Assembly (NCBI GenBank): GCA_027886175.1
Contig: JAJNNQ010000139.1
Span: forward strand, 1,736,001-1,800,000
Direction: 5' to 3'
Length of the DNA stretch: 64,000 nt
DNA from: Phylloscopus collybita
Lineage: Eukaryota; Chordata; Aves; Passeriformes; Phylloscopidae
The notes beneath the pieces were generated by a model. It was not told the origin of the DNA. It made no database searches and saw nothing but the letters and a program-made list of their open reading frames with translations. Of this stretch, positions 25,020 to 38,800 are shown piece after piece (position 1 is the first letter of the stretch; each line of letters opens with the position of its first letter). The translations under genes were made by a program, and so were the position numbers.

Positions 25020-26040
25020 ATTGCATCTGCGAGATATCCTCATTTGTATGGAATTTTAGCAGGCATACGCCCAGTGGCAGGCACACAGCATTTGGCATGA
25101 ACAGTGGCCCTTTTCCATGAGAAACCAAATTATCCATCCTAAGTTTCAGATGTCAGTTTATAGGAGCCCTTTGGCACTACAAGGGCAGAGAAACTTTAAA
25201 CTGGGGGAGGATTGCACCTGCGAAATATTCCCATTTGTATTAAATTTTAGAGGAATTTTAGTACGCAGAATCCCAGCTGCAGGCACACAGAATTAGACAT
25301 GAATAGTGGCCCTTTTCCAGGGGAAAACAAAGTCTCCAGGCCAGGTTCCTGATGTCAGTTTTTATGAGGCCTTTTGCACTACAAGAACAGACAAACTTCC
25401 GACTGGTGGCATATTGCGTCTTGGAGATATCCTCATTTGTATGGAATTTTAGTGGAATTAAAGTGACAGAAGCCCAGTGGCATGTCGACAGCATTAAACA
25501 ACAACGGTGGCCCATTTCAATGGGAAACCAAAATCTCCACCCCACGTTCCTGATGTCCGTTTCTAGGATGCCTTTGGCACTACTAGAGCAGACAAACTTG
25601 CAACTGGTGGCATATTGCATCTGGGTGATATCCTCATTTGAATGTAATTTCAGTAGCCATAAGCCCAGTGGCAGGCAGACAGCATTAGACACGAACGCTG
25701 ACCCTTTTCCATGGGTAACCAAAGTCTCCACTCCAGGCTCCTGATGTCAATTTGTAGGAGGCATTTGGCATTACAGAGGCAGAAAAACTTCCGTCAGGAG
25801 GTAGATTGCATCGGAGAGATTTCCACATTTCTATGGAATTTCAGCAGGCAGAAGCCCAGTGGCAGGCAGATAGCATTAGACACGATCGCTGGCCCATTTC
25901 CATGGGAAAACAAAGTCTGCACGCCTGGTTTCTGATGTCAGTTTTTGAGGAGAGCTTTGGTACTACAAGGGCAGAGATTCTTTTATCTGGTTGTAGGTTG
26001 CACTTGGAAGATATCCTTATTTCTATGGAATTTTAGTGGA
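25020..26040 (+). repeat. Higher-order segment shared with the far end of the reverse arm
   Basis: Read on the opposite strand, 56750-57780 reproduces this run of about five monomers in the same order. It includes the distinctive monomer with TTTATAGGAGCCC, the one with CCAGGCCAG and TTTGCACTACAAGAACAG, and the one with a long T run then GGAG(A/G)GCTTTGGTACTAC. Part of the same series also appears forward at 22.2-23.5 kb, split by the LTR. The two arms therefore descend from one ancestral ordered array. Confidence 0.7.
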
Positions 26041-29000
26041 ATTTTAGTAGGAAGAAACCCAGTGGCAGGCAGACAGCATTAGGAACGAACGGTGGCCCAT
26101 TTCCATGGGAAACCGAAGTCTCCACTCCAGGTTCCTGATGTCAGTGTTTAAGAGGCCTTTGGCATTACAAGGGCAGACAAACTTCCGTCAGGTGGTTGAT
26201 TGCATCGGAGAGATTTCCAAATATCTTTGGAATTTCAGCAGGCAGAAGCCCAGTGGCAGGCAGACAGCATTAGACTCGAACGGTGGCCAATTTCCTTGGG
26301 AAAACAAAGTCTACACCCCACGTTCCTGATGTCAGTTTGTAGGAGGACTTTGGCACTATAAGGGCAGACATACTTCCATCTGGTGGAAGATTCCACCAGG
26401 GAGATATCCTCATTTGTGAGGAATTTCAGCAGGCATAACCCCAGTTGCAGGCAGACACCATTAGACACGAACGGTGGCCCTTTTCCATGGGAAACAAAAA
26501 TCTCCACCCCTGGTTCCTGATGTCAGTTTTTTAGGAGGCCTTTGCCACTACAAGGGCAGACAAACTTCCATCTGATGGTAAATTCCATGTGGGAGATATC
26601 CTCATTTGTATGGAACTTTACTAGGCATAAGCCCAGCGGCAGGCACATAGCATTAGGCACAAACGGTGCCCCTTTTCCATGGGAAACCAAAGTCCAATCC
26701 ACGTTCCTGATGTCAGTATTTAGGAGGCCTTTGGCACTACAAGGGCAGACAAACTTCCAACTGGTGGTAGATTCCATCTGGGAGATATCCTCATTTGTAT
26801 GGAATTTCAGCAGGCATAACCCCAGTGGGAGGCAGACATCGTTAGACACGAACGGTGGCCCTTTTCCATGGGAATTCAAAATCTCCACCCCACGTTGCTG
26901 ATGTCACGTTGTAGGAGGTGTTTTCCAATATAAGGGCAGAGAAACTTCCATCTGGTTGTAGATTGCACCTGGGAGATATCCTCATTTTTTTGGAATTTTA
27001 GTGGAATTTTAGTAGGAAGTAGGCCAGTGGCAGGCAGACAGCATTAGACAAGAACGCTGGCCCTTTTCCATGGGAAAACAAAGTCTCCACCCCATGTTCC
27101 TGATGTCAGTTTGTAGGAGGCCTTTGGCAGTACAAGGTCAGAGGAACTTCCATCTGGTGGTAGATTCCATCTGGGAGATATCCTCATTTGTATGGAATTT
27201 TGGTGGAATTTCAGTAGGGAGAAAACCAGTGTCCGGCAGACAGCATTAGACACTAACAGTGGCCCATTTTCATGCAAAACCAAAGTCTCCACCCTAGGTT
27301 CCTGATGTCAGTTTGTAGGAGGCCTTTGGCACTACAAGAGCAGACAAACTTCCAACTGGTGCCATATTGCATCTGGGAGATATCCACATTTGTATGTACT
27401 TTCACTAGTCATAACCCCAGTGGCAGGCAGACAGCATTAGACAGGAACGGTGGCCTTCTTCAATGGGAAAAAAAAGTCTCTACACCATGTTCCTGATGTC
27501 AGTTTGTAGGAGGCCTTTGGAACTACAAGGTCAGAGAAACATCCATCTGGTGGTAGATTCAATCTGGAAGATATCCGCATTTGTATGTAATTTCAGTAGT
27601 CGTAAGCCCAGTGGCAAGGAGAGAGCATTGAACACTAACGGTGGCCCTTTTCCATTGGAAACCAATGTGTCCACTCCAGGTTCCGGATGTCAGTTTGTAG
27701 GAGGCCTTTGCACTACAAGGGCAGACAAACTTCCATCTGGTGGTCGATTCCATCTGGGAGATATCCTCATTTGTATGCAATTTTAGCAGGCATAAGCCCA
27801 GTGGCAGGCAGACACCATTAGACACGATCAGTGGCCCATTTCCATGGGAAACGAAATTATACACCCTACGTTCCTTAAGTCAGTTTGCAGAAGGCCTTTG
27901 GCACTACAAGGACAGACAAACTTCCAACTGGTGGAAAATTCCATTTGGGAGATATCCTCATTTGTAGGGAATATTAGTAGGCATTTGCCCACTAACACTC
28001 AGACAGCATTAGACATGAACTGTGGCCCTTTTCCATGGAAAAAGAAATTATCCATCCTATGTTCCTGATCTCAGTTTGAAGGAGGCCTTTGGCACTACAA
28101 GGGCAGACAAACTTCCAACTGGCGGTAGATTGCACCTCGGAGATGTCCTCATTGGTATGGAATTTTAGTGGTATTTTAGTACTCAGCAGCCCAGAAAGAC
28201 AGCATTAAACATGAACGGTGGGCCTTTTCCATAGGAAACCAAAGTCTCCAGGTGAGGATCCGAATGTCAGTTTGTAGGAGGCCTTTGTCACTGCAAGAGC
28301 AGACAAACTTCCATCTGGTGGCATATTGCGTCTGGGAGATATCCTCATTTGTATGTAATTTCAGTAGTCATAAGCCCAGTGGCAAGGGGACAGTATTAAA
28401 CACCAAGGGTGGCCCATTTCCATGGGAAACCAAATTATACACCCTACGTTCATTATGTCAGTTTGCAGAAGGCCTTTTGGCACTACAAGGGCAGACAAAT
28501 TTCCAACTGGTGGAAGATTCCAACTGGGAGATATCCTCATTTGTATGCAATTTTACTAGGCATAAGCCCAGTGGCAGGCAGAGAGCATTAGACACGAACA
28601 GTGGCCCTTTTCCATGAGAAACCAAAGTCTCCACCCCACATTCCGGATGTCAGTTTGTAGAAGGCCTTTGGAACTACAAGGGCAGACAAATTTCCAACTG
28701 GTGGGAGATTCCATCTGGAATATATCCTCATTTGTATGAAATTTTAGCACTCATAAGGCCAGTGGCAAGAGGACAGCATTGGACATGAAACAGGCCCTTT
28801 TCCATGGGAAAACAACGTCTCCACCCCAGTCCCCTGATGTCAGTTTGCAGGAGGCCTTTGGCACCACAAGGGTAGACAATCTTCCATCTGGCGGTAGATT
28901 GCAGCTAGGAGATGTCCTCATTTGTATGGAATTTTAGTGGAATTTTAGTACACATAAGCCCAGTGGCAGGCAGACAGCATTAGACACGCAGGGTGGCCCT

Positions 29001-31189
29001 TTTCCATGGGAAAACAAAGTCTCCAGCCCAGGTTCCTGCTGTCAGTTTGTAGGAGGCCTTTAGAACTACAAGGTCAGAGGAACTTCCATCTGGTGGTAGA
29101 TTCCATCTGGGAGATATCCTCATTTGTATGGAATTTTGGTGGAATTTCAGTAGGGAGAAAACTAGTGGCCGACAGACAGCATTAGACATTAACGGTGGCC
29201 CATTTCCATGCAAAACCAAAGTCTCCACCCTTGGTTCCTGATGTCAGTTTGTAGGAGGCCTTTGGCACTACAAGAGCAGACAAACTTCCAACTCCATATT
29301 GCATCTGGGAGATATCCACATTTGTATATAATTTCAGTAGTCATAACCCCAGTGGCAGGCAGACAGCATTAGACAGGAACGGTGGCCCTCTTCCATGGGA
29401 AAACAAAGTCTCCACCCCATGTTCCTGATGTCAGTTTGTAGGAGGCCTTTGGAACTACATGGTCAAAGAAACTTCCATCTGGTGGTAGATTCCATCTGGG
29501 AGATATCCTCATTTGTATGTAATTTCGGTAGGCATAAACCCAGTGGCAAGGAGACAGCATTAAACACCAAGGGTGGCCCTTTTCCATGGGAAACCAAAGC
29601 ATCCTCTCCAGATTCCTGATGTCAGTTTGTAGGAGGTCATTGGCATTACAATGGTAGAAAAACTTTCAAGTGGTGGTAGACTCCATCTGGGAGATATCCT
29701 CATTTGTATGGAATTTTACTAGGCAGAGGCCCATTGGCAGGCACATAGCATTAGACACAAACGGTGGCCCATTTCCATGGAAAACCAAAGTCTCCACCGC
29801 ACGCTCCAGATGTCAGTTTGTAAAAGGCCTTTGGAACTACAAGGGCAGACAAACTTCCACCTGGTGGTAGATTGCACCTCGGAGATATCCTCATTTGTAT
29901 GGAACTTCAGCAGTCATAACCACAGTGCCAGGCAGACAGCATTAGACAGGAACGGTGGTCCTTTTCCATGGGAAACCAAAGTCTCCACCCTAGGTTCCTA
30001 ATGTCAGTTTGTAGGAGGCCTTTGGAAACACAAGGGCAGAGAAACTTCCATCTGGTGTTATATTGCATTTGGGAGATAATCTCATTTGTATGGAATTTTA
30101 GTGGAATTTAATAGGCAGAATCCCAGCGGCAGGAAGACAAAATTAGACAGGAATAGTGGCCCATTTCCATGGGAAACCAACGTCTCCACACCACGTTCCT
30201 GATGTCATTTTTTAGGAGGCCTCTGGCACTACAAGAGGAGACAAACTTCCAACTGGTGGCATATTGCATCTGGGAGATATCCTCATTTGTATGTAATTTT
30301 AGTTGCCATAAGCCCACTGGCAGGCACACATCATTAGACACGAACGCTGGCCATTTCCATGGGAAACCGAAGTCTCCACCTCACGTACTGGAATGTCAGT
30401 TTGTAGGAGGCCATTGGCACTACAAGGCAGACAAACTTCCAACTGGTGGTCGGTTGCATCTGGGAGATATCCGCATTTGTATGCAATTTTAGCAGCCATA
30501 AGCCTAGTGGCAGGCAGACAGCATTAGACAGGAACGGTGGCCCTTTTCCATGAAAAACCAAAGTCTTCACCCCACGTTCCTAATGTCAGTTTTCAGGAGG
30601 CCTGTGGCACTACAAGTGCGGACAAACTTCCATCTCGTGGTATATTCCATATGGGAGATATCCTTATTTATATGGAATTTTAGTTGAATTTAATTAGGCA
30701 GAATCCGAGTAGGCATCAGAGAACATCAGACAGGAACGGTGGCCCTTTTCCATGGGAAACCAAAGTCTCCACCCCAGGTTCCTGATGTCAGTTTTTAGGA
30801 GGCCTTTGGAACTAAAAGGGCAGATAAACTTCCAACTGGTGGTAGATTCCAGCTGGGAGATATCCTCATTTGTATGGAATTTTAGCAGGAATAAGCCCAG
30901 TGACAGGCAGACAGCATTAGACGCTAACTGTGGCCCTATCCCATGGAAAACCAAAGTCTCCACCTCACATTCCAGATGTCAGTTTGTAGAAGGCCTTTGG
31001 CACTACAAGGGCAGAGAAACTTCCATCTTGTGGTAGGTTGCACCTGGGAGATGTCCTCAGTTATATGGAATATCCGAACTCATAATCCCACTGGCAGGAA
31101 GTCAGCAATAGACACGAACAGTGGCCCTTTTCCATGGGAAAACAAAGTCTCCATCCCAGGTTCCTGATGTCAGTTCGTAGGAGGCCTTT

Positions 31190-31510
31190 GGCACTACAAA
31201 GGCAGAAAAACTTCCATCTGGTGGAAGATTGCACATTAGAGATAGACTCATTGATATGGAATTTTAGTAGGCATAAGCCAAGTGGCAGGTAGACAGCATT
31301 AGACACGAACGGTGGCCCTTTTCCATGGGAAACCAAAGACTTCACCTCACATTCCAGATGTCAGTTTGTAGGAGGCTTTTGGCACTACAAGGGCAGACAA
31401 ACTTCCGTCTGGTGATTGATTGCATCGGGGAGATATCCACATTTGTATGGAATTTCAGCAGGCAGAAGCCCAGTGGCAGGCAGATAGCATTAGACACAAA
31501 GAGTGGTCCT
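31190..31510 (+). repeat. Duplicated segment, copy 1 (partner at the inversion edge)
   Basis: Matches 34077-34393 at a constant offset of 2887 bp. Both carry the unusual GATTGCACATTAGAG in place of the usual GATTGCACCTGGGAG, and the monomer with CTTCCGTCTGGTGATT. Copy 1 continues GTGGTCCTTTTCC where copy 2 flips strand after GTGG, so it shows what stood at the inversion edge before the rearrangement. Confidence 0.75.
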
Positions 31511-34076
31511 TTTCCATGCGAAACCAAAGTCTCCACCTCATGTTCCTGATGTTAGTTTGTAGGAGGCCTTTGGCACTGCAAGGGCAAACAACCTTCCATG
31601 TGCTGGTATATTTCATCTGGGAGATATAGTCATTTCTAAGGAATTACAGCATTCATAATCCCTTTGGCAGGCAGACAGCATTAGACAGGAAATGTGGCCC
31701 TTTTCCATGGGAAACCAAAGTCGCCACCCCACGTTCCTGATGTTAGTTTGTAGGAGGCATTTGGCACTACAAAGGTAGACAAACTTCCATCTGGTGGTGG
31801 ATTGCACCTGGGAGATATCCTCATTTGCATGGATTTTCAGCAGGCCTAATCCCAGTGTGCGGCAGAGAGCTTTAGACACGAACGGTGGCCCTTTTCCATG
31901 GGAAACCAAAGTCTCCACCCCATGTTCCTGATGTCAGTTTGTCGGAGGCTTTTGGCAGTACAAGGGCAGACAAACTTCCAGCTGCTGGTAGATTCTTCTG
32001 GGAGATATCCTCATTTGTATGGAATTTCAGCAGGCAAAAGCCCAGTGGCAGGCAGACAGCATTCGACACAAACACTTGTCCTTTTCCATGGGAAACCAAT
32101 GTCTCCAGCTCACGTTCCCAAATGTCTGTTTGTTGGGGGCCTTTTGCACTACAATGGTAGACAAACTTTAAACTGGTGGTAGATTCCATCTGGGAGATAT
32201 CTTCATTTGTATCCAATTTTAGTAGCAATCGGCCCAGTGGCAGGCAGACAGCATTAGCAACGAACGGTGGACCTTTCCATGGGAAACCAAAGTCTCCACC
32301 CCACGTTCCTGATGTGAATTCGTAGGAGGCCTTTGGCACTAAAAAGGCAGACAAAACTTACATCCGGTAGTAGATTGCACCTGGGAGAAGTCGTCATTTG
32401 TTATGGAATTTCAGTCGCCATCGGCACAATGGCAGGCGGACAGCATTAGACACAAACGGTGGCCCTTTTCCATGAGAAACCAAAGTCTCCACCCCACCTT
32501 CCGGATCTCAGTTTGTAGGAGGTCTTTGGCACTACAAGGTCAGAAAAACTTCCATTTGGTGGTCGATTCCATCTGGGAGATATCCTCATTTGTATGGAAT
32601 TTTACTAGGCATAAGCCCAGTGGCAGACAGACAGCATTAGACACCAACAGTGTCCCTTTTCCATGAGAAACCAAAGTCTCCACCCCACATTACGAATGTC
32701 AGTTTTTCGGAGGCCTTTCGAACTGCAAGGGCAGAAAAACTTCCAACTGGTTGTATATTCCATGTGGGAGATATCCTCATTTGTATGGAATTTTAGTAAT
32801 CATAAGCCCAGTGGTAAGGAGACAGCATTTGACATGAAAAGGGCCCTTTTCCATGGGAACCCAACGTCTCCACCCCAGCCTCCGGATGTCAGTTTGCAGG
32901 AGGCCTTTGGCAGTACAAGGGCAGGCAAACTTCCATCTGGCGGTAGATTGCAGCTAGGAGATGTACTCATTTGTATGGAATTTTAGTGGAATTTTAGTAC
33001 GCATAACCCCAGTGTCAGGCAGACAGCGTTAGACACGAAGGGTGGCCCTTTTCCATGGGAAAACAAAGTCTCCAGCCCATGTTCCTGATGTCGGTTCCTA
33101 GGAGGCCTTTGGAACTACAAGGTCAGAGGAACTTCCATCTGTTGCTAGATTCCATCTGGGAGATATCCTCATTTGTATGGAATTTTGGTGGAATTTCAGT
33201 AGGGAGAAAACCAGTGGCCGGCAGACAGCATTAGACACTAACGGTGGCCCATTTCCATGCAAAACCAAAGTCTCCAACCTAGGTTCCTGATGTCAGTTTG
33301 TAGGAGGCCTTTGGAAATACAAAGTCAGAGAAACTTCCATCTGGTGGGAGATTCAATCTGGAAGATGTCCTCATTCGTATGTAATTTCAGTACTCATAAG
33401 CCCAGTGGCATGGAGAGAGCCTTGAACACTAATGGTGGCCCTTTTCCATTGGAAACCAATGTGTCCACTCCAGGTTCCTGATGTCAGTTTGTAGGAGGCC
33501 TTTGCACTACACGGGCAGACACACTTCCATCTGGTGGTCGATTCCATCTGGGAGATATCCTCATTTGTATGCAATTTTACCAGGCATAAGCCCAGTGGCA
33601 GGCAGACACCATTAGACACGATCAGTGGCCCATTTCAATGGGAAAGCAAATTACACACCCTACGTACCTTATGTCAGTGTGCAGGAGGCCTTTGGCACTA
33701 CAAGGGCAGACAAACTTCCAACTGGTGGAAGATTCCATCTGGGAGATATCCTCATTTTTATGGAATTTTACAAGGCAGAAGCCCAGTGGCTGGCAGAGAG
33801 CATTAGACAGGAACAGTGGCCCATTTTCCATCAGAAACCAAAGTCTCCACCCCACATTCCAGATGTCAGTTTGTAGGACACGTTTGACACTACAAGGGCA
33901 GACAAACTTCCGTCTGGTCGTTGATTGCATCTGGGATATATCCTCATTTGTGTGGAATTTCGCCAAGCATAAGCCCAGTGGCAGGCAGACAGCATTAGAC
34001 ACAAACGGTGGCCCTTTTCCATGGGAAACCAAAGTCTCCACCCCATGTTCCTGATGTCAGTTTGTAGGAGGCCTTT

Positions 34077-34393
34077 GGAACTACAAAGGCAGAAAAACTT
34101 CCATCTGGTGGTAGATTGCACATTAGAGGTAGACTCATTTATATGGAATTTTAGTAGGCATAAGCAAAGTGGCAGGTAGACAGCATTAGACACGAACGGT
34201 GGCCCTTTTCCATGGGAAACCAAAGTCTCCACCTCACATTCCAGATGTCAGTTTGTAGGAGGCTTTTGGCACTACAAGGGCAGACAAACTTCCGTCTGGT
34301 GATTTATTGCATCGGGGAGATATCCACATTTGTATGGAATTTCAGCAGGCAGAAGCCCAGTGGCAGGCCGATAGCATTAGACACAAACAGTGG
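34077..34393 (+). repeat. Duplicated segment, copy 2, ending at the inversion point
   Basis: Partner of 31190-31510. It shares CACATTAGAG and GTCTGGTGATT variants and ends exactly where the satellite changes strand. Confidence 0.75.
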
Positions 34394-34395
34394 AT
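34391..34395. other. Inversion junction inside sat2
   Basis: The forward monomer reads GACACAAACAGTGG and then continues ATATCTCCCAGGTGCAA, which belongs to the reverse-strand monomer (normally GAGGATATCTCCCAGG). The shared GG is the only overlap. There is no spacer and the two monomers are joined at different phases. Left of here every monomer is forward; right of here, to 57.78 kb, every monomer is reverse. Confidence 0.92.
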
Positions 34396-35841
34396 ATCTC
34401 CCAGGTGCAATTTACCACCAGATGGAAGTTTTGTTGCCCTTGTAGTTCCAAACGCCTCTTACAAACTGATATCAGGAATGTGGGGGGGAGGCTTTGGTAT
34501 CCCAAGGAAAAGGGGGACCGTTTGTGTCTAATGCTGTCTGCCTGCCACTGAAGTTATGACTGCAGAAATTCCTCACAAATGAGGATATCTCCCAGATGGA
34601 ATCTACCACTAGTTGGAAGTTTGTCTGCCCTTGTAATGCCAAAGGCCTCCTACAAACTGACATCAGGAACGTGGGATGGAGACTATGGTTTCCCAAGGAA
34701 ATGGGCCACCGTTCGTGTCTAATGCTGTCTGCCAGCCACTTGGCTTCTGCCTACCTTAATTCCACTAAAATTACATACAAATGAGGATATCACCCAGGTG
34801 CAATCTACCACCAGATGGAAGTTTGTCTGTTCTTGTAGTGCCAAAGGCCTCCTAAAAACTGACATCAAGAACCTGGCCTGGAGACTTTGTTTTCCCCTGG
34901 AAAAGGGCCACTATTAATGTCTAATTCTGTCTACCTGCCGCTGGGATTCTGCGCACTAAAATTCCTTTATAATTCTATACAAAGGAGGATATCTCCCAGG
35001 TGCAATTTACCACCAGATGGAATTTTGTCTGCCCTTGTAGATCCAAAGGCCTCCTAATAAATGACATCAGGAACGTGAGGTGGAGACTTTGGTTTCCCAT
35101 GGAAAAGGTCCACTGTTCGTGTCTAATACTGTCTGCCTGCCACTGGGCTTCTGCCTGCTGAAATTCCATACAAATGAGGATATCTCCTCGATGCAATCAA
35201 CCATCAGACAAAACTTTGTCTGCCCCTGTAGTGCCAAAGGCCTCCTACAAACTCACATCAGGAACATGAGGTGGAGACTTTGGTTTCGCATTGAAAAGGA
35301 CCACTCTTTGTGTCTAATGCTATCTGCCTGCCACTGGGCTTCTGCCTGCTGAAATTCCATACAAATGTGGATATCTCCCAGGTGCAGTCCACCACCAGAT
35401 GGAAGTTTGTCTACCTTTGTAGTGCCAAATGCCTTCTACAAACTAACATCAGGAACGTGAGGTGGAGACTTTGGTTTCCCATGGAAACGGTCCACTGTTC
35501 GTGTCTAATGCTGTCTGCCTGCCACTGGCCTTCTGCCTGCTGAAATTCCATACAAATGAGGATATCTCCTCGATGCAATATGCCACCAGACGTAACTTTG
35601 TCTGCCCTTATAGTGCCAAAGGCCTCCTAGAAACGGACATCAGGAACCTGGAGTGGAGACTTTGGTTTCCCATGGAAATGGGCCACCGTTGGTTTTCAAT
35701 GCTTTCTACTTGACACTGGGCTTCTGCCTCCTTTAATTCCACTAAAATTCCATACAAATGAGTATATCTCCAAGCTGCAATATGCCACTAGTTGGAAGTT
35801 TGTCTGTTCTTTTCGTGCCAAAGGCCTCCTACAAACTGACA

Positions 35842-38800
35842 TCAGGAACGTGAGGTGGAGACTTTGGTTTCCCATTGAAAAGGTCCACTGTTCGTGTCTA
35901 ATGCTGTCTTCCTGCAAATGGGCTTCTGCCTGCTGAAATTCCATACAAATGAGGATATCTCCTCGATGCAATCAACCACCAGACAAAACTTTGTCTGCCC
36001 TTGTAGTGCCAAAGGCCTCCTACAAACTGACATCAGGAACCTGGAGTGGAGACTTTGGTTTCCCATGGAAATGGGCCACCGTTAGTGTCTAATGTGTGCC
36101 TGCCACTAGGCTTCCGCCTATTAAAATTCCACTAAAATTCCATACAAATGAGGATGTCTCCCAGGTGCAATCTACCACCAGATGGAAGTTTGTCGGCCCC
36201 TGTAGAGCAAGAGGCTTCATACAAATTGACATCAGGAATCTGGGGCAGAGACTTTGGTTTCCCATGGAAAAGGGACACCGTTCGTGTCTAATGCTGTCTG
36301 ACTGCCAGTGGGCTTATGGCTACTAAAATTACATACAAATGAGGATATCTCCCAGATGCAATATGCCACAAGTTGGAAGTTTGTCTCCTCTTGTAGTGCC
36401 AGAGGCCTCCTAGAAAATGACATTAGGATCGTGGGGTGGAGACTTTGGTTTCCCAAGGAAATGGGTCACCGTTCGTGTCTAATGCTGTCTTCCTGCCGCT
36501 GGGATTCTGCCTACTAAAATTACACCAAAATTCCATACAAATGAGAATATCTCCCAGGTGAAATCTAACACCAGATGGAAGTTTCTCTGCCCTTGTGGTT
36601 CCAAAGGCCTCCTACAAACTGACATCAGGAACCTAGGGTGGAGACTTTGGTTTCCCATGGAAAAGGACCACAGTTCGCGTCTAATGCTGTCTGCCTGGCA
36701 CTGGGGTTATGACTGCTGAAGTTCCATACAAATGAGGATATCTCCCAGGCGAAATCTACCACCAGGTGGAAGTTTGCCTGCCCTTGTAGTGCCAAAGGCC
36801 TCCTAAAAACTGACATCAGGAACGTGGGGTGGAGACTTTGGTTTCCCATGGAAATGGGCCACCGTTTGTGTCTAATGCTATGTGCCTGCCACTGGGCTTA
36901 TGCCTAGTAAAATTCCATACAAATGAGGATATCTCCCAGATGGAGTCTACTACCAGTTGAAAGTTTGTCTACCCTTTTAATGCCAATGGCCTCCTACAAA
37001 CTGACATCAGGAATCTGGAGAGGACGCTTTGGTTTCCCATGGAAACAGGACACCCTTTGTGTTTAATACTGCCCCCTTGCCACTGGGCTTATGACTACTG
37101 AAATTACATACAAATGAGGATATCTCCCAGACGCAATATGCCACCAGATGGAAGTTTGTCTGCTCTTGCAGTGACAAAGGCCTCCTTCAAACTGACATTC
37201 GGAACCTCACCTGGAGACTTTGGTTTCCTATGGAAAAGGCCCACTGTTCATGTTTAATGCTGTCTGTCTGGGCTGCTGAGTACTAAAATACCACTAAAAT
37301 TCCATACAAATGAGGACATCTCCGATGTGCAATCTACCGCCAGTTGGAAGTTTGTCTGCCCTTGTAGTACCAAAGGCCTCCTTCAAACTGACATCAGGAA
37401 CATAGGATGGATAATTTCTTTTTCCATGGAAAAGGGCCACTGTTCGTGTCTAATGCTGTCTGAGTGCCAGTGGGCATATGCCTACTAATATTCCCTACAA
37501 ATGAGGTTATCTCCCAAATAGAATTTCCCACCAGATGGAAGTTTGTCTGCCCTTGTACTGCCAAAGGTCTCCTAAAACCTGACTTCAGGAACGTGGCATG
37601 GAGACTTTGGTTGCCCATAGGAAAAGGGCCACCGTTCATGTCTAATGCTGTCTGCCTGCCACTGGGCTTCTACCTGCTGAAATTCCATACAAATGAGGAT
37701 ATCTCCCCGATGCAATCAACCACCAGACGGAAGATTGTCTGCCCTTGTACTGCCAAAGGTCTCCTAAAACCTGACATCGGGGACGTTGTGTGGAGACTTT
37801 GGTTTCCCATGGAAAGGGACCACCGTTCGTGACTAATGCTGTCTGCCTGGCACTGTAGTTAGGACTGCAGAGGTTCCATACAAATGAGGATATCTCCCAG
37901 GTGCAATCTACCACCAGGTGGAAGTTTGTCTGCCCTTGTAGTGCCAAAGGCCTCCTAGAAACGGACAACAGGAACGTGGGGTGGAGACTTTGGTTTCCCT
38001 TAGAAATGGGCCACCGTTCGTGTCTTATGCTGTCTGCCTGCCACTGGGTTTCTACGTGCTGAAATTCCATACAAATGAGGATATCTCCCCGATGCAATCA
38101 ACCACCAGACGGAAGTTTGTCTGCCCTTGTACTGCCAAATGCCTCCTAAAACCTGACATCCGGTACGTGGTGTGGAGACTTTGGTTTCCCATGGAAAAGG
38201 ACCGCCGTTCCCGTCTAATGCTGTCTGCCTGGCACTGTGGTTATGACTGCTGAAGTTGCATACAAATGAGGATATCTCCAAGGTGCAATCTACCACAAGG
38301 TGGAAGTTTGTCTGCCCTTGTAGTGCCAAAGGTCTCCTAGAAATGGACAGCGGGTACGTGGTGTGGAGACTTTGGTTTCCCATAGAAATGAGCCACCGTT
38401 CGTGTCTAATACTGTCTGCCTGCCACTGGGCTTCTTCCTACTAAAATTCCACTAAATTTCAATAGAAATGAGGATATCTCCCAGGTGCAATCGACAACCA
38501 GATGGAAGTTTCTATGCCCTTATATTGGAAAATGCCTCCTACAAAGTGACATCAGCAACGTGGGGTGGAGATTTTGGTTTCCCACGGAAAAGGGCCACCG
38601 TTCGTGTCTAATGCTGTCTGCCTGGCACTGGGGTTATGCCTGCTGAAATCCCTCACAAATGAGGATGTCTCCCAGGTGCAATCTACCACCCGTTGGAAGT
38701 TTGTCTGCCCTTGTAGTGCCAAAGGCCTCCTAAAAACTGACATCAGGAACGTGCGGTGGAGACTTTGGTTTCCCAAAGAAATGGGCCACCGTTCGCGTCT

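Larger units (their letters stand above)
23395..34392 (+). repeat. 191/202-bp satellite (sat2), forward arm, second part
   Basis: The same family continues with about 56 monomers, mixing short and long forms. Old multi-monomer repeats are visible. The segments near 27.04-27.31, 28.98-29.26 and 33.05-33.28 kb share GGAGAAAAC(C/T)AGTG and CATGCAAAACC variants. The segment at 22.2-23.5 kb resembles that at 25.0-26.0 kb. No other insertion was found. The arm ends at the inversion point near 34393. Confidence 0.95.
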
